From contig NZ_JYIT01000055.1 in NCBI RefSeq assembly GCF_000956545.1, forward strand, positions 1 to 46,493: a DNA stretch of 46,493 bases. The letters run 5' to 3'. How positions within the stretch are numbered: the stretch's first letter is position 1; each line of letters begins with the position of its first letter. Shown piece after piece: positions 1 through 6,820 of this stretch. The position numbers and the translations under genes were made by a program. This DNA is from Microbacterium azadirachtae. GTDB taxonomy: Bacteria > Actinomycetota > Actinomycetes > Actinomycetales > Microbacteriaceae. The notes beneath the pieces were generated by a model. That model ran no database searches. It had not been told where the DNA came from and saw nothing but the letters and a program-made list of their open reading frames with translations.

Positions 1-107
1 AACCAGATGGCGGCTCCGCTCCTGTCCACTGGTCGCCGTCTGCGGCATAAGGGTCGCCTATCCCGCAATCGGCGACCAGTGGACAGGAGCGGAGCCGCCA
101 TCTGGTT
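1..107. repeat. Perfect 37-bp inverted repeat (unit 1 of a palindrome array)
   Basis: Bases 1-37 are the exact reverse complement of 71-107, with a 33-base centre. The inner part of the stem (TGGTCGC...GCGACCA, then TGCGG...CCGCA) is the core shared with the next two units; the outer arms are unique to this copy. No transposase or target-site duplication is visible, so it is not called an IS end. Confidence 0.9.
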
Positions 108-108
108 C

Positions 109-161
109 GGTGGTCGCCCTCTGCGGCTTAGGGGGCCGGACACCCGCAATCTGCGACCACC
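109..161. repeat. Palindrome unit 2 of the TGGTCGC array
   Basis: Imperfect palindrome with arms TGGTCGC..TGCGG and CCGCA..GCGACCA around a loop of roughly 20 bases. Its core starts 81 bases after that of unit 1. Intergenic, beyond the 3' end of the dehydrogenase gene. Confidence 0.85.
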
Positions 162-191
162 GGGCGGAGGGGGTGCTCTTTGTGCGGTTCG

Positions 192-242
192 CTGGTCGCG
201 CTTTGCGGTTTCGGAGCGGTGTAACCCGCAATCCGCGACCAG
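192..242. repeat. Palindrome unit 3 of the TGGTCGC array
   Basis: Third copy of the same stem-loop (TGGTCGC..TGCGG / CCGCA..GCGACCA), about 82 bases after unit 2. It ends 23 bases before the stop codon of the minus-strand dehydrogenase, so it could also serve as that gene's terminator. Confidence 0.85.
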
Positions 243-264
243 TGAGCGGAAGGGGGATCCGGGG

Positions 265-1194
265 TCAGCGGCGGATGAGGTTCACGGGGGGCTCGCCCGC
301 GAGCATGCGGTCGATCTGGGTGCGCACGAGCGCGGCGATGCGAGGCGCCATCGCGGTCGACGCGCCGCCGACGTGCGGGGTGAACAGCACGCCGGGCGTC
401 GTCCACAGGGGGTGGCCCTCGGGCAGGGGCTCGGGATCCATGACGTCCAGCGCGGCGCGGATCCGGCCGTTCTCGGCGACGAGGGCGTCGGTGTCGACCA
501 GCGTGCCGCGGCCGACGTTCACCAGCAGGGCGCCGTCCGCCATGCGCGCGAGCATGGCGGCGTCGAACAGCCGGTGCGTCGCCGGCCCGCCCGGCAGCGA
601 CAGGATCACGATCTCCGCCTCGGGGAGCACCGCGGGAAGGTCGGCCAGCGCGTGCACCGCGATCTCGCCCAGCCCGTCGATCATCTCGGTGCGCGCGGTC
701 TGGGCGACCGCCGTGACGCTGACCTCGAAACCCGCCAGCCGCCGGGCGACGGCCTTGCCGACGCCGCCGATCCCGACCAGCAGCACGCGTCGGTCGGCCA
801 GGCTCGACGTGAACGCCCGATCCCAGACACCGGCGTCCTGCGCGCGCACGAACCGCGGCAGCTCGCGCTGCGCGGCGAGGGTCAGCGCGAGCGCGAGCTC
901 GGCGGTCGCCGGCTCGTGCACGCTCGCGGCGTTCGCGAACAGGACCCCGGCCGGGATCCGGTCGATCACGGCCTCGTACCCGATCATCTGCCCCTGCACG
1001 AGACCGACGTCGAGGTCATCGAGCGCGGTGAGGTGCTGCCGGCCCAGATACGACGGCACGACGATGTCGATGCGCGAAGCCGGGGGCGGCGTCGCCATGT
1101 CCCACACGCGCACCTCCACTCCGTCGGGCAGGGGGCCCCGGGCGATGACGTCGGCGGCGAGTTCGGCGGTGGGGACGGTGACGAGGAAGCTCAC
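265..1194 (-). CDS. D-2-hydroxyacid dehydrogenase (SerA-like fold)
   Basis: A cytoplasmic NAD(P)-dependent D-isomer-specific 2-hydroxyacid dehydrogenase of 309 aa. Seen in the sequence: a Rossmann loop GIGGVGKAVARRL in the middle, then VNVGRG (substrate-binding Arg), DPEPLP (catalytic Glu) and PHVGG (catalytic His) in the expected order. The GTG at 1194 is chosen because TACGCT lies exactly six bases upstream, as at many genes in this window; an upstream ATG at 1236 would add 14 Arg/Ala-rich residues not expected in the family. The natural substrate cannot be read; phosphoglycerate dehydrogenase is unlikely because no ACT or other C-terminal regulatory domain is present. Transcribed alone, with the palindrome array at its 3' end. 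Confidence 0.88.
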   Translation of the reverse strand: MSFLVTVPTAELAADVIARGPLPDGVEVRVWDMATPPPASRIDIVVPSYLGRQHLTALDDLDVGLVQGQMIGYEAVIDRIPAGVLFANAASVHEPATAELALALTLAAQRELPRFVRAQDAGVWDRAFTSSLADRRVLLVGIGGVGKAVARRLAGFEVSVTAVAQTARTEMIDGLGEIAVHALADLPAVLPEAEIVILSLPGGPATHRLFDAAMLARMADGALLVNVGRGTLVDTDALVAENGRIRAALDVMDPEPLPEGHPLWTTPGVLFTPHVGGASTAMAPRIAALVRTQIDRMLAGEPPVNLIRR

Positions 1195-1206
1195 CCCTCG
1201 AGCGTA
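1195..1206 (-). promoter_or_regulatory. Leaderless-type -10 for the dehydrogenase
   Basis: TACGCT (1206 to 1201, minus strand), then six bases, then GTG. Transcription would begin at or next to the start codon. Confidence 0.55.
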
Positions 1207-1280
1207 TGCCCGTGCGCGCGGTGCCCGGCGGGCCACCCGCCCGCCGGTGGACGTCCGCGGTGCGCCCGCGGGGAGAAGGC

Positions 1281-1616
1281 GGCTGGGGCCTCAAGGGCGG
1301 CGGCCAGGCCATCTCGTACTGCGCCTCGAAGGGCGCCGTCGTGAACATGACCCGCGCGCTCGCGATCGACCACGGCCCGCAGGGCATCCGCGTCAACTCG
1401 GTGAACCCGGGCGACGTCGACACCGGCATGCTGCGCGACGAGGCGCGCCAGCTCGGCCAGGACCAGGCGGGCTTCCTCGCCGAGGCCGCCGAGCGACCGC
1501 TCAACCGCATGGGTCAGCCCTCCGAGATCGCCGCGGCCGTGGTGTGGCTCGCGAGCGACGAGTCGTCGTACGTGACCGGATCCGCCCTCGTCGTCGACGG
1601 CGGCGGCATCGCCTGA
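1281..1616 (+). pseudogene. 5'-truncated short-chain dehydrogenase/reductase remnant
   Basis: The reading frame encodes only the C-terminal half of a classical SDR: YCASK (catalytic Tyr and Lys), then RVNSVNPGDVDTGM, and an end typical of the family (YVTGSALVVDGGGIA, stop at 1614-1616). The NAD-binding TGxxxGxG loop, the NNAG motif and the catalytic Ser strand are absent. SDR similarity starts near 1281, at a segment reading GWGLKGG, and what lies upstream is the promoter region of the divergent dehydrogenase. An ATG at 1206 would give a 136-aa product, but it overlaps that promoter and the extra residues look non-native. Most likely a deletion remnant, not a working enzyme. Confidence 0.75.
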
Positions 1617-1642
1617 GCCGCCCGGACCGCGGCGGGCCGGTG

Positions 1643-1733
1643 CGCGTTTTCCCTCCCCGAGTCGTCTTTCCCTCCCCGTGGACACGCAGCTGCGGGGAGG
1701 TAAAGCCAGTCAGGGGAGGGAAACGACAATCGT
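1643..1733. repeat. CCCTCC-family palindrome, copy A
   Basis: Imperfect nested palindrome with repeated TTTCCCTCCCC on the left and GGGGAGG(G) on the right. It shares CGTC-N-TTCCCTCCCC with copies at 17438-17523 and 46405-46490. Lies between the SDR remnant and the next gene. Confidence 0.75.
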
Positions 1734-1793
1734 CCCGGGTACCGCCGCGAGCGGATTACCGGACGGCCCGGGCTCTCGTCCCGCCGGCTCGCG

Positions 1794-1806
1794 TAAAATC
1801 GTGACA
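1794..1806 (+). promoter_or_regulatory. -10 element of the large SDR gene
   Basis: TAAAAT at 1794-1799, seven bases before the ATG at 1807; consistent with a leaderless transcript. Confidence 0.55.
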
Positions 1807-3363
1807 ATGACCGACGCCCCCTCCGACACCCCGTCGACGCAGAGCGACCGCAGCGGCACGACAGGCGGCGACGTCGTCGGATCCGGGATCGACCCGCACG
1901 ATCTCGCCACCACCCTGCGGGTGCTCGCCGAGCTGCACGAGCTCGACCAGGAGCACCCCGACTTCATCGCGGTGCGCCGCGCGACGTCCGCGATGTTCAA
2001 GGCCGCCAAGCGGGTGCGCCGTCGCGAGATCCGCGACGCGATCGCGGAGGCCGACAAGGCCGTGATCGCGGCGACCGCCACCGGCGCGCCGGACCGTATC
2101 GACGACGAGACGCGCGGGCTCGACCTCGCCAGCAGCGTGGTCGACGCCCCCGTCGCCGGGGAGCTGCTGAAGCCGCGCAACTGCTACATCTGCAAGCAGC
2201 CGTACACGACGGTCGACGCGTTCTACCATCAGCTCTGCCCGGACTGCGCCCGGTTCAGCCACGGCAAGCGCAACGCCCGCACCGACCTCACCGGCAAGCG
2301 CGCGCTGCTCACCGGCGGCCGCGCGAAGATCGGCATGCACATCGCGCTGCGCCTGCTGCGCGACGGTGCGCACACCACGATCACCACGCGCTTCCCGCGC
2401 GATGCCGTGCGCCGATTCGCGGCGCTGCCCGACTCCGCCGACTGGCTGCACCGCCTGCGCGTGGTCGGCATCGACCTGCGCGACCCCGCCCAGGTGATCG
2501 CCCTCGCCGACTCGGTCGCCGCGCAGGGCCCGCTGGACATCCTCATCAACAACGCCGCGCAGACCGTGCGCCGCTCGCCGGGTGCGTACTCGCTGCTCGT
2601 CGACGCCGAGCTGCAGCCGCTGCCGGACGGCCCGCTGCCCGAGATGGAGACCTTCGGGCACACCGCGGATCCGCATCCCGAGGCGCTGCAGGCCTCGGTC
2701 GACGCGCACCCGCTGCTGTCGATCGCCTCGCTCGGAGGCACGATCGCCGAGCAGGGCGGCCAGGCGCTCACCGCTGAGGAGCTCGCTCGGCTCGCGATGG
2801 CCCCCGGCTCCTCGTCCCTCGCGAAGCACGCCGACGGCACCGCCATCGACGCGGGCGGTCTCGTCCCCGACGTCAACCGGGTCAACAGCTGGGTGCAGAG
2901 CGTGGACCAGGTGGATCCGCTCGAGATGCTCGAGGTGCAGCTCTGCAATACGACCGCGCCGTTCCTGCTGATCAGCCGGCTGCGCCCCGCGATGGCGGCG
3001 TCGCCCGCGCGGCGCAAGCACATCGTGAACGTCTCGGCCATGGAGGGCCAGTTCTCGCGTCGGTACAAGGGCCCGGGGCATCCGCACACGAACATGGCGA
3101 AGGCAGCGCTGAACATGCTCACCCGCACGAGCGCAGGCGAGATGCTCGAGACCGACGGGATCCTGATGACCGCGGTCGACACCGGGTGGATCACCGACGA
3201 GCGCCCGCACTACACCAAGGTGCGCCTGGCCGAGGAGGGCTTCCACGCCCCGCTCGACCTGGTCGACGGCGCCGCGCGCGTGTACGACCCGATCGTGCGC
3301 GGCGAGGCGGGGGAGGACATCCACGGCGTGTTCCTGAAGGACTACGAGCCCAGCCCCTGGTGA
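1807..3363 (+). CDS. Large SDR-family oxidoreductase with Cys4 cluster
   Basis: A 518-aa protein, about twice the size of a classical SDR. Residues 1-120 are acidic and helical. A CxxC-(14)-CxxC cluster (C126, C129, C144, C147) looks like a small zinc ribbon. A Rossmann SDR domain follows, with LLTGGRAKIG near 168-176 and INNAAQT. Between that motif and the catalytic region lies an insertion of more than 100 residues. At the place of the usual YxxxK the sequence is HTNMAK, so Lys is kept but Tyr is replaced by Thr; Ser is present in NVSAMEG. I recall a broad family of long SDR-like proteins with this HTNMAK motif, but no assigned reaction. It probably binds NAD(P); catalysis is uncertain. The ATG at 1807 fits the -10 spacing. 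Confidence 0.8.
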   Translation: MTDAPSDTPSTQSDRSGTTGGDVVGSGIDPHDLATTLRVLAELHELDQEHPDFIAVRRATSAMFKAAKRVRRREIRDAIAEADKAVIAATATGAPDRIDDETRGLDLASSVVDAPVAGELLKPRNCYICKQPYTTVDAFYHQLCPDCARFSHGKRNARTDLTGKRALLTGGRAKIGMHIALRLLRDGAHTTITTRFPRDAVRRFAALPDSADWLHRLRVVGIDLRDPAQVIALADSVAAQGPLDILINNAAQTVRRSPGAYSLLVDAELQPLPDGPLPEMETFGHTADPHPEALQASVDAHPLLSIASLGGTIAEQGGQALTAEELARLAMAPGSSSLAKHADGTAIDAGGLVPDVNRVNSWVQSVDQVDPLEMLEVQLCNTTAPFLLISRLRPAMAASPARRKHIVNVSAMEGQFSRRYKGPGHPHTNMAKAALNMLTRTSAGEMLETDGILMTAVDTGWITDERPHYTKVRLAEEGFHAPLDLVDGAARVYDPIVRGEAGEDIHGVFLKDYEPSPW

Positions 3364-3407
3364 CGCATGGTCAGCGCTCCCCATCGCGGGAGGCCTGCGG
3401 CCGTCCG

Positions 3408-3419
3408 TAGGGTGACAGG
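3408..3419 (+). promoter_or_regulatory. Leaderless-type -10
   Basis: TAGGGT at 3408-3413, six bases, then GTG at 3420. Confidence 0.55.
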
Positions 3420-3908
3420 GTGACGTCTCCCGCCTCGAAGCCGAAGAGTCCCTACAAGGGCACCGGGTACTGGGTCTCGCAGCTGCTCATCTCGGGGTTC
3501 TTCCTGCTGGCGGGGACGGCGGGCGGCCTGTTCATCCTGTTCGCGCCGGACTGCTGGCTGAACACCCGCACGTGCGCCCCGGAGGGACGCGGCGAGGGCG
3601 TCATGCTGCTCCTGGTCGGCATCGTCTTCGGCATCATGTTCTTCGCGATGCTGCGCGCCTGGCGGCGCATGTCGAAGGAGCAGCGCGCGGTGTACGCCTG
3701 GGCCATCATGCAGCAGCACGCCACGCGCACCGACGGGCACCCGGTGAACCCGCGCGCGGTGGTCGACGACCTGGCGATCATGGGAGTCGCCGCGCGGGCG
3801 AAGCGCGGCGACCTGTCCGTCGCCGAGATCCGCCGGCTGCAGGAGCTGCGCCCCGACGTGCCATACCCCGGCTCGCTGCCCCTGCCTCCGACCCGTCGCG
3901 AGGACTGA
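3420..3908 (+). CDS. Small two-helix membrane protein, unknown function
   Basis: 162 aa. Two hydrophobic segments are clear: about residues 20-43 (LLISGFFLLAGTAGGLFILF) and about 61-79 (VMLLLVGIVFGIMFFAML). A short loop with two cysteines (DCWLNTRTC) lies between them, possibly a disulfide outside the membrane. The C-terminal 80 residues are charged and probably cytoplasmic, with an SVAEIRRLQELRPD segment that resembles SHOCT-like short helices. I do not recognise a named family. The GTG start is supported by the TAGGGT element six bases upstream. It lies 56 bases after the SDR gene but has its own promoter. Confidence 0.7.
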   Translation: MTSPASKPKSPYKGTGYWVSQLLISGFFLLAGTAGGLFILFAPDCWLNTRTCAPEGRGEGVMLLLVGIVFGIMFFAMLRAWRRMSKEQRAVYAWAIMQQHATRTDGHPVNPRAVVDDLAIMGVAARAKRGDLSVAEIRRLQELRPDVPYPGSLPLPPTRRED

Positions 3909-3958
3909 TCCGGCGAACCCGGGCGGCTCACCGCGACGGCGCGGGCCGTGCGCGCGGC

Positions 3959-4546
3959 TCAGCGGCGCACGGCGTAGCGATGCAGCGTGACGCCCTCGTC
4001 GTAGGAGGCCTGCTCGAGGAGGTCGACGATCACCGGTGGGCGGCTCTCTCCGGGCCTCGGATCGTCGAACAGCGGCCGACCGGATCCGAGGATTGCCGGA
4101 TGCGTGAACAGCACCAGCTCGTCGAGCAGGCCGGCGTCGAGCAGCGCCGTCGCGATCGTCGCTCCGCCGACCCCGATGTCCCCGTCGGTCGACTCCCGCA
4201 CCTCCGCGAGCCGGGCGACCGCGTCCTCGCCGATCACGCGCGTGTTGTAGGGCGCCTCGGTGCGGGTGCGCGAGATGAGGATCTTCGGCTTGTCGGTCCA
4301 GATCGCGCCGTACTCGCGCATGTACGCGGGGAGGGATGTGTCGTCCCGCGCCGCGGGCCAGAAGTCCTCCATGATCTCGAACACGCGTCGCCCCTGCACC
4401 ATGAGGGCCAGCTCGCCGGCCCTCCGGTTGAACTCGCGATGCAGCGGCTCGCCGATCCGCATCCAGTCGCCGCCGCCGTCCTCGCCCGGCACGGCCTCGA
4501 TCCGCAGATCCAGCGACACGTTCATCCAGTACACGAACCGGCCCAT
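3959..4546 (-). CDS. Dihydrofolate reductase-like / RibD C-terminal domain protein
   Basis: 195 aa, the usual length of stand-alone RibD-C reductases. Seen: N-terminal strand FVYWMNVSLDLRIE, the nucleotide-binding segment GDIGVGGATIATALLDAGLLDELVLFTHPAILGSGRPLF with its typical order of glycine turn, helix and GxGRPLF, and a conserved C-terminal strand. Such proteins reduce small pterin- or pyrimidine-like substrates with NADPH, but most single-domain members have no known role. It is not a genuine riboflavin enzyme on present evidence, because the deaminase domain and rib neighbours are missing. A GGAGGA ribosome site lies about five bases before the ATG. Convergent with the membrane-protein gene. 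Confidence 0.85.
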   Translation of the reverse strand: MGRFVYWMNVSLDLRIEAVPGEDGGGDWMRIGEPLHREFNRRAGELALMVQGRRVFEIMEDFWPAARDDTSLPAYMREYGAIWTDKPKILISRTRTEAPYNTRVIGEDAVARLAEVRESTDGDIGVGGATIATALLDAGLLDELVLFTHPAILGSGRPLFDDPRPGESRPPVIVDLLEQASYDEGVTLHRYAVRR

Positions 4547-4711
4547 GGGATCCTCCGCTCCTCGGCGTCGTCGATTCGACGCTAGACCGCGGTGCCACGG
4601 GGTGCAACGGATCCCGGCGACGCGATGACGTGGCGCGGTGAGGGGGCGCGGTTGCAGGCGCGCGCGGGTGCGCTGCGCGTGCGGGCGGGTGGGGCGCGTC
4701 TGCAGGAGCGC

Positions 4712-4758
4712 GCGACGCCTGCAGGACGAAATCGCGGATCCGAACCTGCAGGCGTCGC
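4712..4758. terminator. 14-bp-arm hairpin after purQ
   Basis: Arms 4712-4725 and 4745-4758 (GCGACGCCTGCAGG / CCTGCAGGCGTCGC) are perfectly complementary around a 19-base loop, 36 bases beyond the purQ stop codon on the minus strand. Two more TGCAGG-containing copies lie at about 4653-4705, so this is a larger repeat-rich block. No T-tract follows. Confidence 0.6.
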
Positions 4759-4794
4759 CGGATCGGATCCGTCGTGGGGACGGCGGGACCGGTG

Positions 4795-5502
4795 TTATGC
4801 GGCGACGCGTGCGACCGCGGCGATCGCGCTCGTGAAGAACGGCAGTCCGTCGACGCCGCTGCGCATGGCGGCGGCCGTGTCGGGGCCGAAGCCCGGCTCG
4901 GTCGCGTGCTCGGGGTGCGGCATGAGTCCGACGACGTTGCCTGCGGGGTTCGTGAGGCCGGCGATGTCGCGGAGGGATCCGTTGGGGTTCACCCCGGCGT
5001 AGCGGAAGGCGACGAGACCCTCTCCCTCGATGCGGTCGAGCGTCTCGTCGGCGGCGATGTAGCCGCCCTCCGCGTTCTTCAGCGGGATGATGATCTCCTG
5101 GCCGCGCGTGAACTCGTTCGTCCAGGCCGTGTCGGCGTTCTCGACCGTGAGCTTCTGGTCGCGGCGCACGAAGTGCTGGTGGTCGTTGCGGATCAGGCCG
5201 CCGGGCAGCAGGTGCGCCTCGACCAGCATCTGGAAGCCGTTGCAGATCCCGAGGATCGGCATGCCCTTGGCCGCCGCGTCCTTGATCTCGGTCATGATCG
5301 GCGAGAGCGCCGCGATCGCCCCCGAGCGCAGGTAGTCGCCGTAGCTGAAGCCGCCCGGCAGGATGACCGCGTCGACGCCCTCGAGGTCGTGCGAGCCGTG
5401 CCAGAGGGCGACGGGCTCCGCGCCGGCGATGCGCACGGCGCGCTGCGCGTCGCGGTCGTCGAGCGAGCCGGGGAACGTGACGACCCCGATGCGGACGGTC
5501 AC
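4795..5502 (-). CDS. purQ: Phosphoribosylformylglycinamidine synthase, glutaminase subunit PurQ
   Basis: Class I glutamine amidotransferase of 235 aa. It releases ammonia from glutamine for the PurL/PurS complex, which turns FGAR into FGAM in the fourth step of IMP synthesis. Catalytic residues are in place: nucleophile Cys87 in GICNGFQ, and His196/Glu198 in MPHPEH. The oxyanion region [16 protein letters not shown] is also present. The start is GTG at 5502 and overlaps the purS stop in GTGA, so the two are translationally coupled. purL, the synthase subunit, is not in the window and must lie elsewhere. Confidence 0.97.
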   Translation of the reverse strand: MTVRIGVVTFPGSLDDRDAQRAVRIAGAEPVALWHGSHDLEGVDAVILPGGFSYGDYLRSGAIAALSPIMTEIKDAAAKGMPILGICNGFQMLVEAHLLPGGLIRNDHQHFVRRDQKLTVENADTAWTNEFTRGQEIIIPLKNAEGGYIAADETLDRIEGEGLVAFRYAGVNPNGSLRDIAGLTNPAGNVVGLMPHPEHATEPGFGPDTAAAMRSGVDGLPFFTSAIAAVARVAA

Positions 5503-5747
5503 TCCGCGACCTCGACGCCGACGACGTCCTCGATCACGGAGTTGGAGAGCACCTCTTCGGCGACGCGGCGCGCCTCGGCGAGCACGGCGTCGGTGACCTC
5601 GCCGTCGACGGTGAGCTCGAAGCGCTTGCCGATGCGGACGTCGCTGAATGCGGTCACGCCCGTCCGGGCGAACGCGCCGGAGACGGCCTTGCCCTGCGGG
5701 TCGAGCAGTTCGGACTTGGGCATGACGTCGACGACGATGGTGGGCAT
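5499..5747 (-). CDS. purS: Phosphoribosylformylglycinamidine synthase subunit PurS
   Basis: 82-aa small subunit that bridges PurL and PurQ in the multi-subunit FGAM synthase of Gram-positive bacteria. Family features are visible: an N-terminal strand ([20 protein letters not shown]), the G(V)[14 protein letters not shown] centre and a C-terminal [13 protein letters not shown]. The ATG at 5747 is preferred over a TTG five codons upstream because GAGGA lies about ten bases before it and the protein then begins as usual for PurS. Overlaps purQ by four bases. Confidence 0.95.
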   Translation of the reverse strand: MPTIVVDVMPKSELLDPQGKAVSGAFARTGVTAFSDVRIGKRFELTVDGEVTDAVLAEARRVAEEVLSNSVIEDVVGVEVAE

Positions 5748-5840
5748 ACCAGGAATCCTCAAGTGGTCGCGCGGGCGGGGCGCGTCCAGTCTACCCGTCG
5801 CCCTCCCCCGCTCGGTCGCGACCTCGTCGAGCGCCCGATC

Positions 5841-5910
5841 TCTGTTTCAGAGCGCTCACCTGGCCGGATCCGGGGTCCGGAAGCAGCCAGGTGAGCGCTT
5901 CGAAACGGGA
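5841..5910. repeat. Long imperfect palindrome between apt and purS
   Basis: The arms AGCGCTCACCTGG (5851-5863) and CCAGGTGAGCGCT (5887-5899) are perfect; flanking GTTTC/GAAAC extends the stem. It stands just beyond the apt stop codon (minus strand) and before purS, so it may act as terminator for apt. Confidence 0.7.
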
Positions 5911-5921
5911 GAGGGGAGGGG

Positions 5922-6443
5922 TCAGCTGTGGAAGACGGTGTGCACGTCGCCGACGACGTCGCGCCCGCCCAGCCCGTCGATCTCGAAGAGCACCGAGATC
6001 CCGGCGACCGTGTAGCCGAGCTCCTCCACGATCCGCCGGCCCGCGGCGAGGGTGCCGCCGGTGGCGAGCACGTCGTCGATGAGCAGGATCCGCGCGCCGG
6101 CGGGGAGGTCGTCGTGCATCTCGATCGTCGCCGTGCCGTACTCGAGCGCGTAGTCGACCGACGCCGCCGGCAGCGGCAGCTTGCCGGCCTTGCGGATCGG
6201 CACGAACCCGGTTCCGGCCTCGATCGCCGCGGCTCCGGCGAGGATGAACCCGCGGGCCTCGATCCCGGCGACCACGTCGAAGGCCCCGCGGAACGGCGCC
6301 ACCAGGGCCTCGGTCGTCGCCTGCAGCGCCTCGCGGTCGGCGAGCAGCGGCGTGATGTCGCGGAACAGGATCCCCGGCTCCGGATAGTCCGGGACGGAGC
6401 GGATGAGCGATTCGGCGCGGGCCAGGGCGGGCGAGAAGGTCAC
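5922..6443 (-). CDS. apt: Adenine phosphoribosyltransferase
   Basis: Purine salvage enzyme: adenine + PRPP gives AMP + PPi, in the cytoplasm. The 173-aa product has VPDYPEPGILFRDITPLL at the N-terminus, GIEARGFILAGAAA, PIRKAGKLP and the PRPP-binding loop ILLIDDVLATGGTL, all in the family order. The reading frame stays open for another 123 codons upstream, but these are low-complexity and not related to Apt; GTG at 6443 with TACCCT six bases before it is the likely leaderless start. It lies upstream of purS-purQ on the same strand, separated by 174 bases and a long palindrome, so it is probably a separate unit. Confidence 0.95.
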   Translation of the reverse strand: MTFSPALARAESLIRSVPDYPEPGILFRDITPLLADREALQATTEALVAPFRGAFDVVAGIEARGFILAGAAAIEAGTGFVPIRKAGKLPLPAASVDYALEYGTATIEMHDDLPAGARILLIDDVLATGGTLAAGRRIVEELGYTVAGISVLFEIDGLGGRDVVGDVHTVFHS

Positions 6444-6455
6444 CGGACCAGGGTA
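6444..6455 (-). promoter_or_regulatory. Leaderless-type -10 of apt
   Basis: TACCCT (6455 to 6450, minus strand), six bases, then GTG. Confidence 0.55.
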
Positions 6456-6630
6456 CGCGCGTGTGCCGGTGTGCCCGTGTGCGTGCCGGAGTGGGGCGCC
6501 GGGGCGAGGTGAGTCGTGGCGCGCGACCACGACGCAGGAGATCCCGCCCCTATGCGATTCGGTCGGGCTTCGCCGGCGTCTCTCCTGCGTGGTGTCTCCG
6601 GAGAGGGGGTGGCTCCCGGAGGGCAGGCTG
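6456..6630. other. Upstream part of the divergent apt/beta-glucosidase intergenic region
   Basis: No gene seen. An imperfect inverted repeat is present: ACCACGACGCAGGAGA at about 6526-6541 against TCTCCTGCGTGGT at about 6580-6592, off by small indels. The rest is GC-rich without recognisable structure. Confidence 0.4.
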
Positions 6631-6660
6631 TTGACAGTCGTGGGAGCGCTCCCATAGCCT
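6631..6660 (+). promoter_or_regulatory. Beta-glucosidase promoter with perfect CebR-type operator
   Basis: TTGACA (-35) at 6631-6636 and TAGCCT (-10) at 6655-6660 are 18 bases apart. The 14-bp perfect palindrome TGGGAGCGCTCCCA (6641-6654) fills the spacer. This is the sequence known as the CebR box of Streptomyces cello-oligosaccharide control. A LacI repressor bound here would block RNA polymerase directly. Confidence 0.9.
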
Positions 6661-6724
6661 GGCCGGGATGCGCGGGCGCCTGGTCCGATCAGCCCCGCGC
6701 ACGACCGACGAGCGGCCCGAGGCC

Positions 6725-6800
6725 AGAGCCGCACACCCGCCAGAGCCGCACACCCGAACGAGCCGCCCGCCCAGGGCCCCCACACCGAGAGCCGCACACA
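6725..6800 (+). repeat. Direct repeats in the beta-glucosidase leader
   Basis: AGAGCCGCACAC occurs three times (6725, 6742, 6788) in the roughly 150-base untranslated leader. GAAGGAG at 6803-6809 is the ribosome site for the ATG at 6821. Confidence 0.6.
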
Positions 6801-6820
6801 CCGAAGGAGCATGCGCCCGC

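Noticed and set aside
1..107. Terminal inverted repeats of an insertion sequence
   Set aside because: Only 33 bases lie between the arms, with no transposase or target duplication.
1206..1616. A complete 136-aa SDR gene
   Set aside because: Lacks the NAD-binding half, and the first 25 residues do not fit any SDR.
3959..4546. Riboflavin biosynthesis gene ribD
   Set aside because: The deaminase domain and rib neighbours are lacking; stand-alone RibD-C proteins are a separate group.
6444..6812. N-terminal extension of apt
   Set aside because: The 123 extra residues are low-complexity and cross the operator of the GH1 gene.
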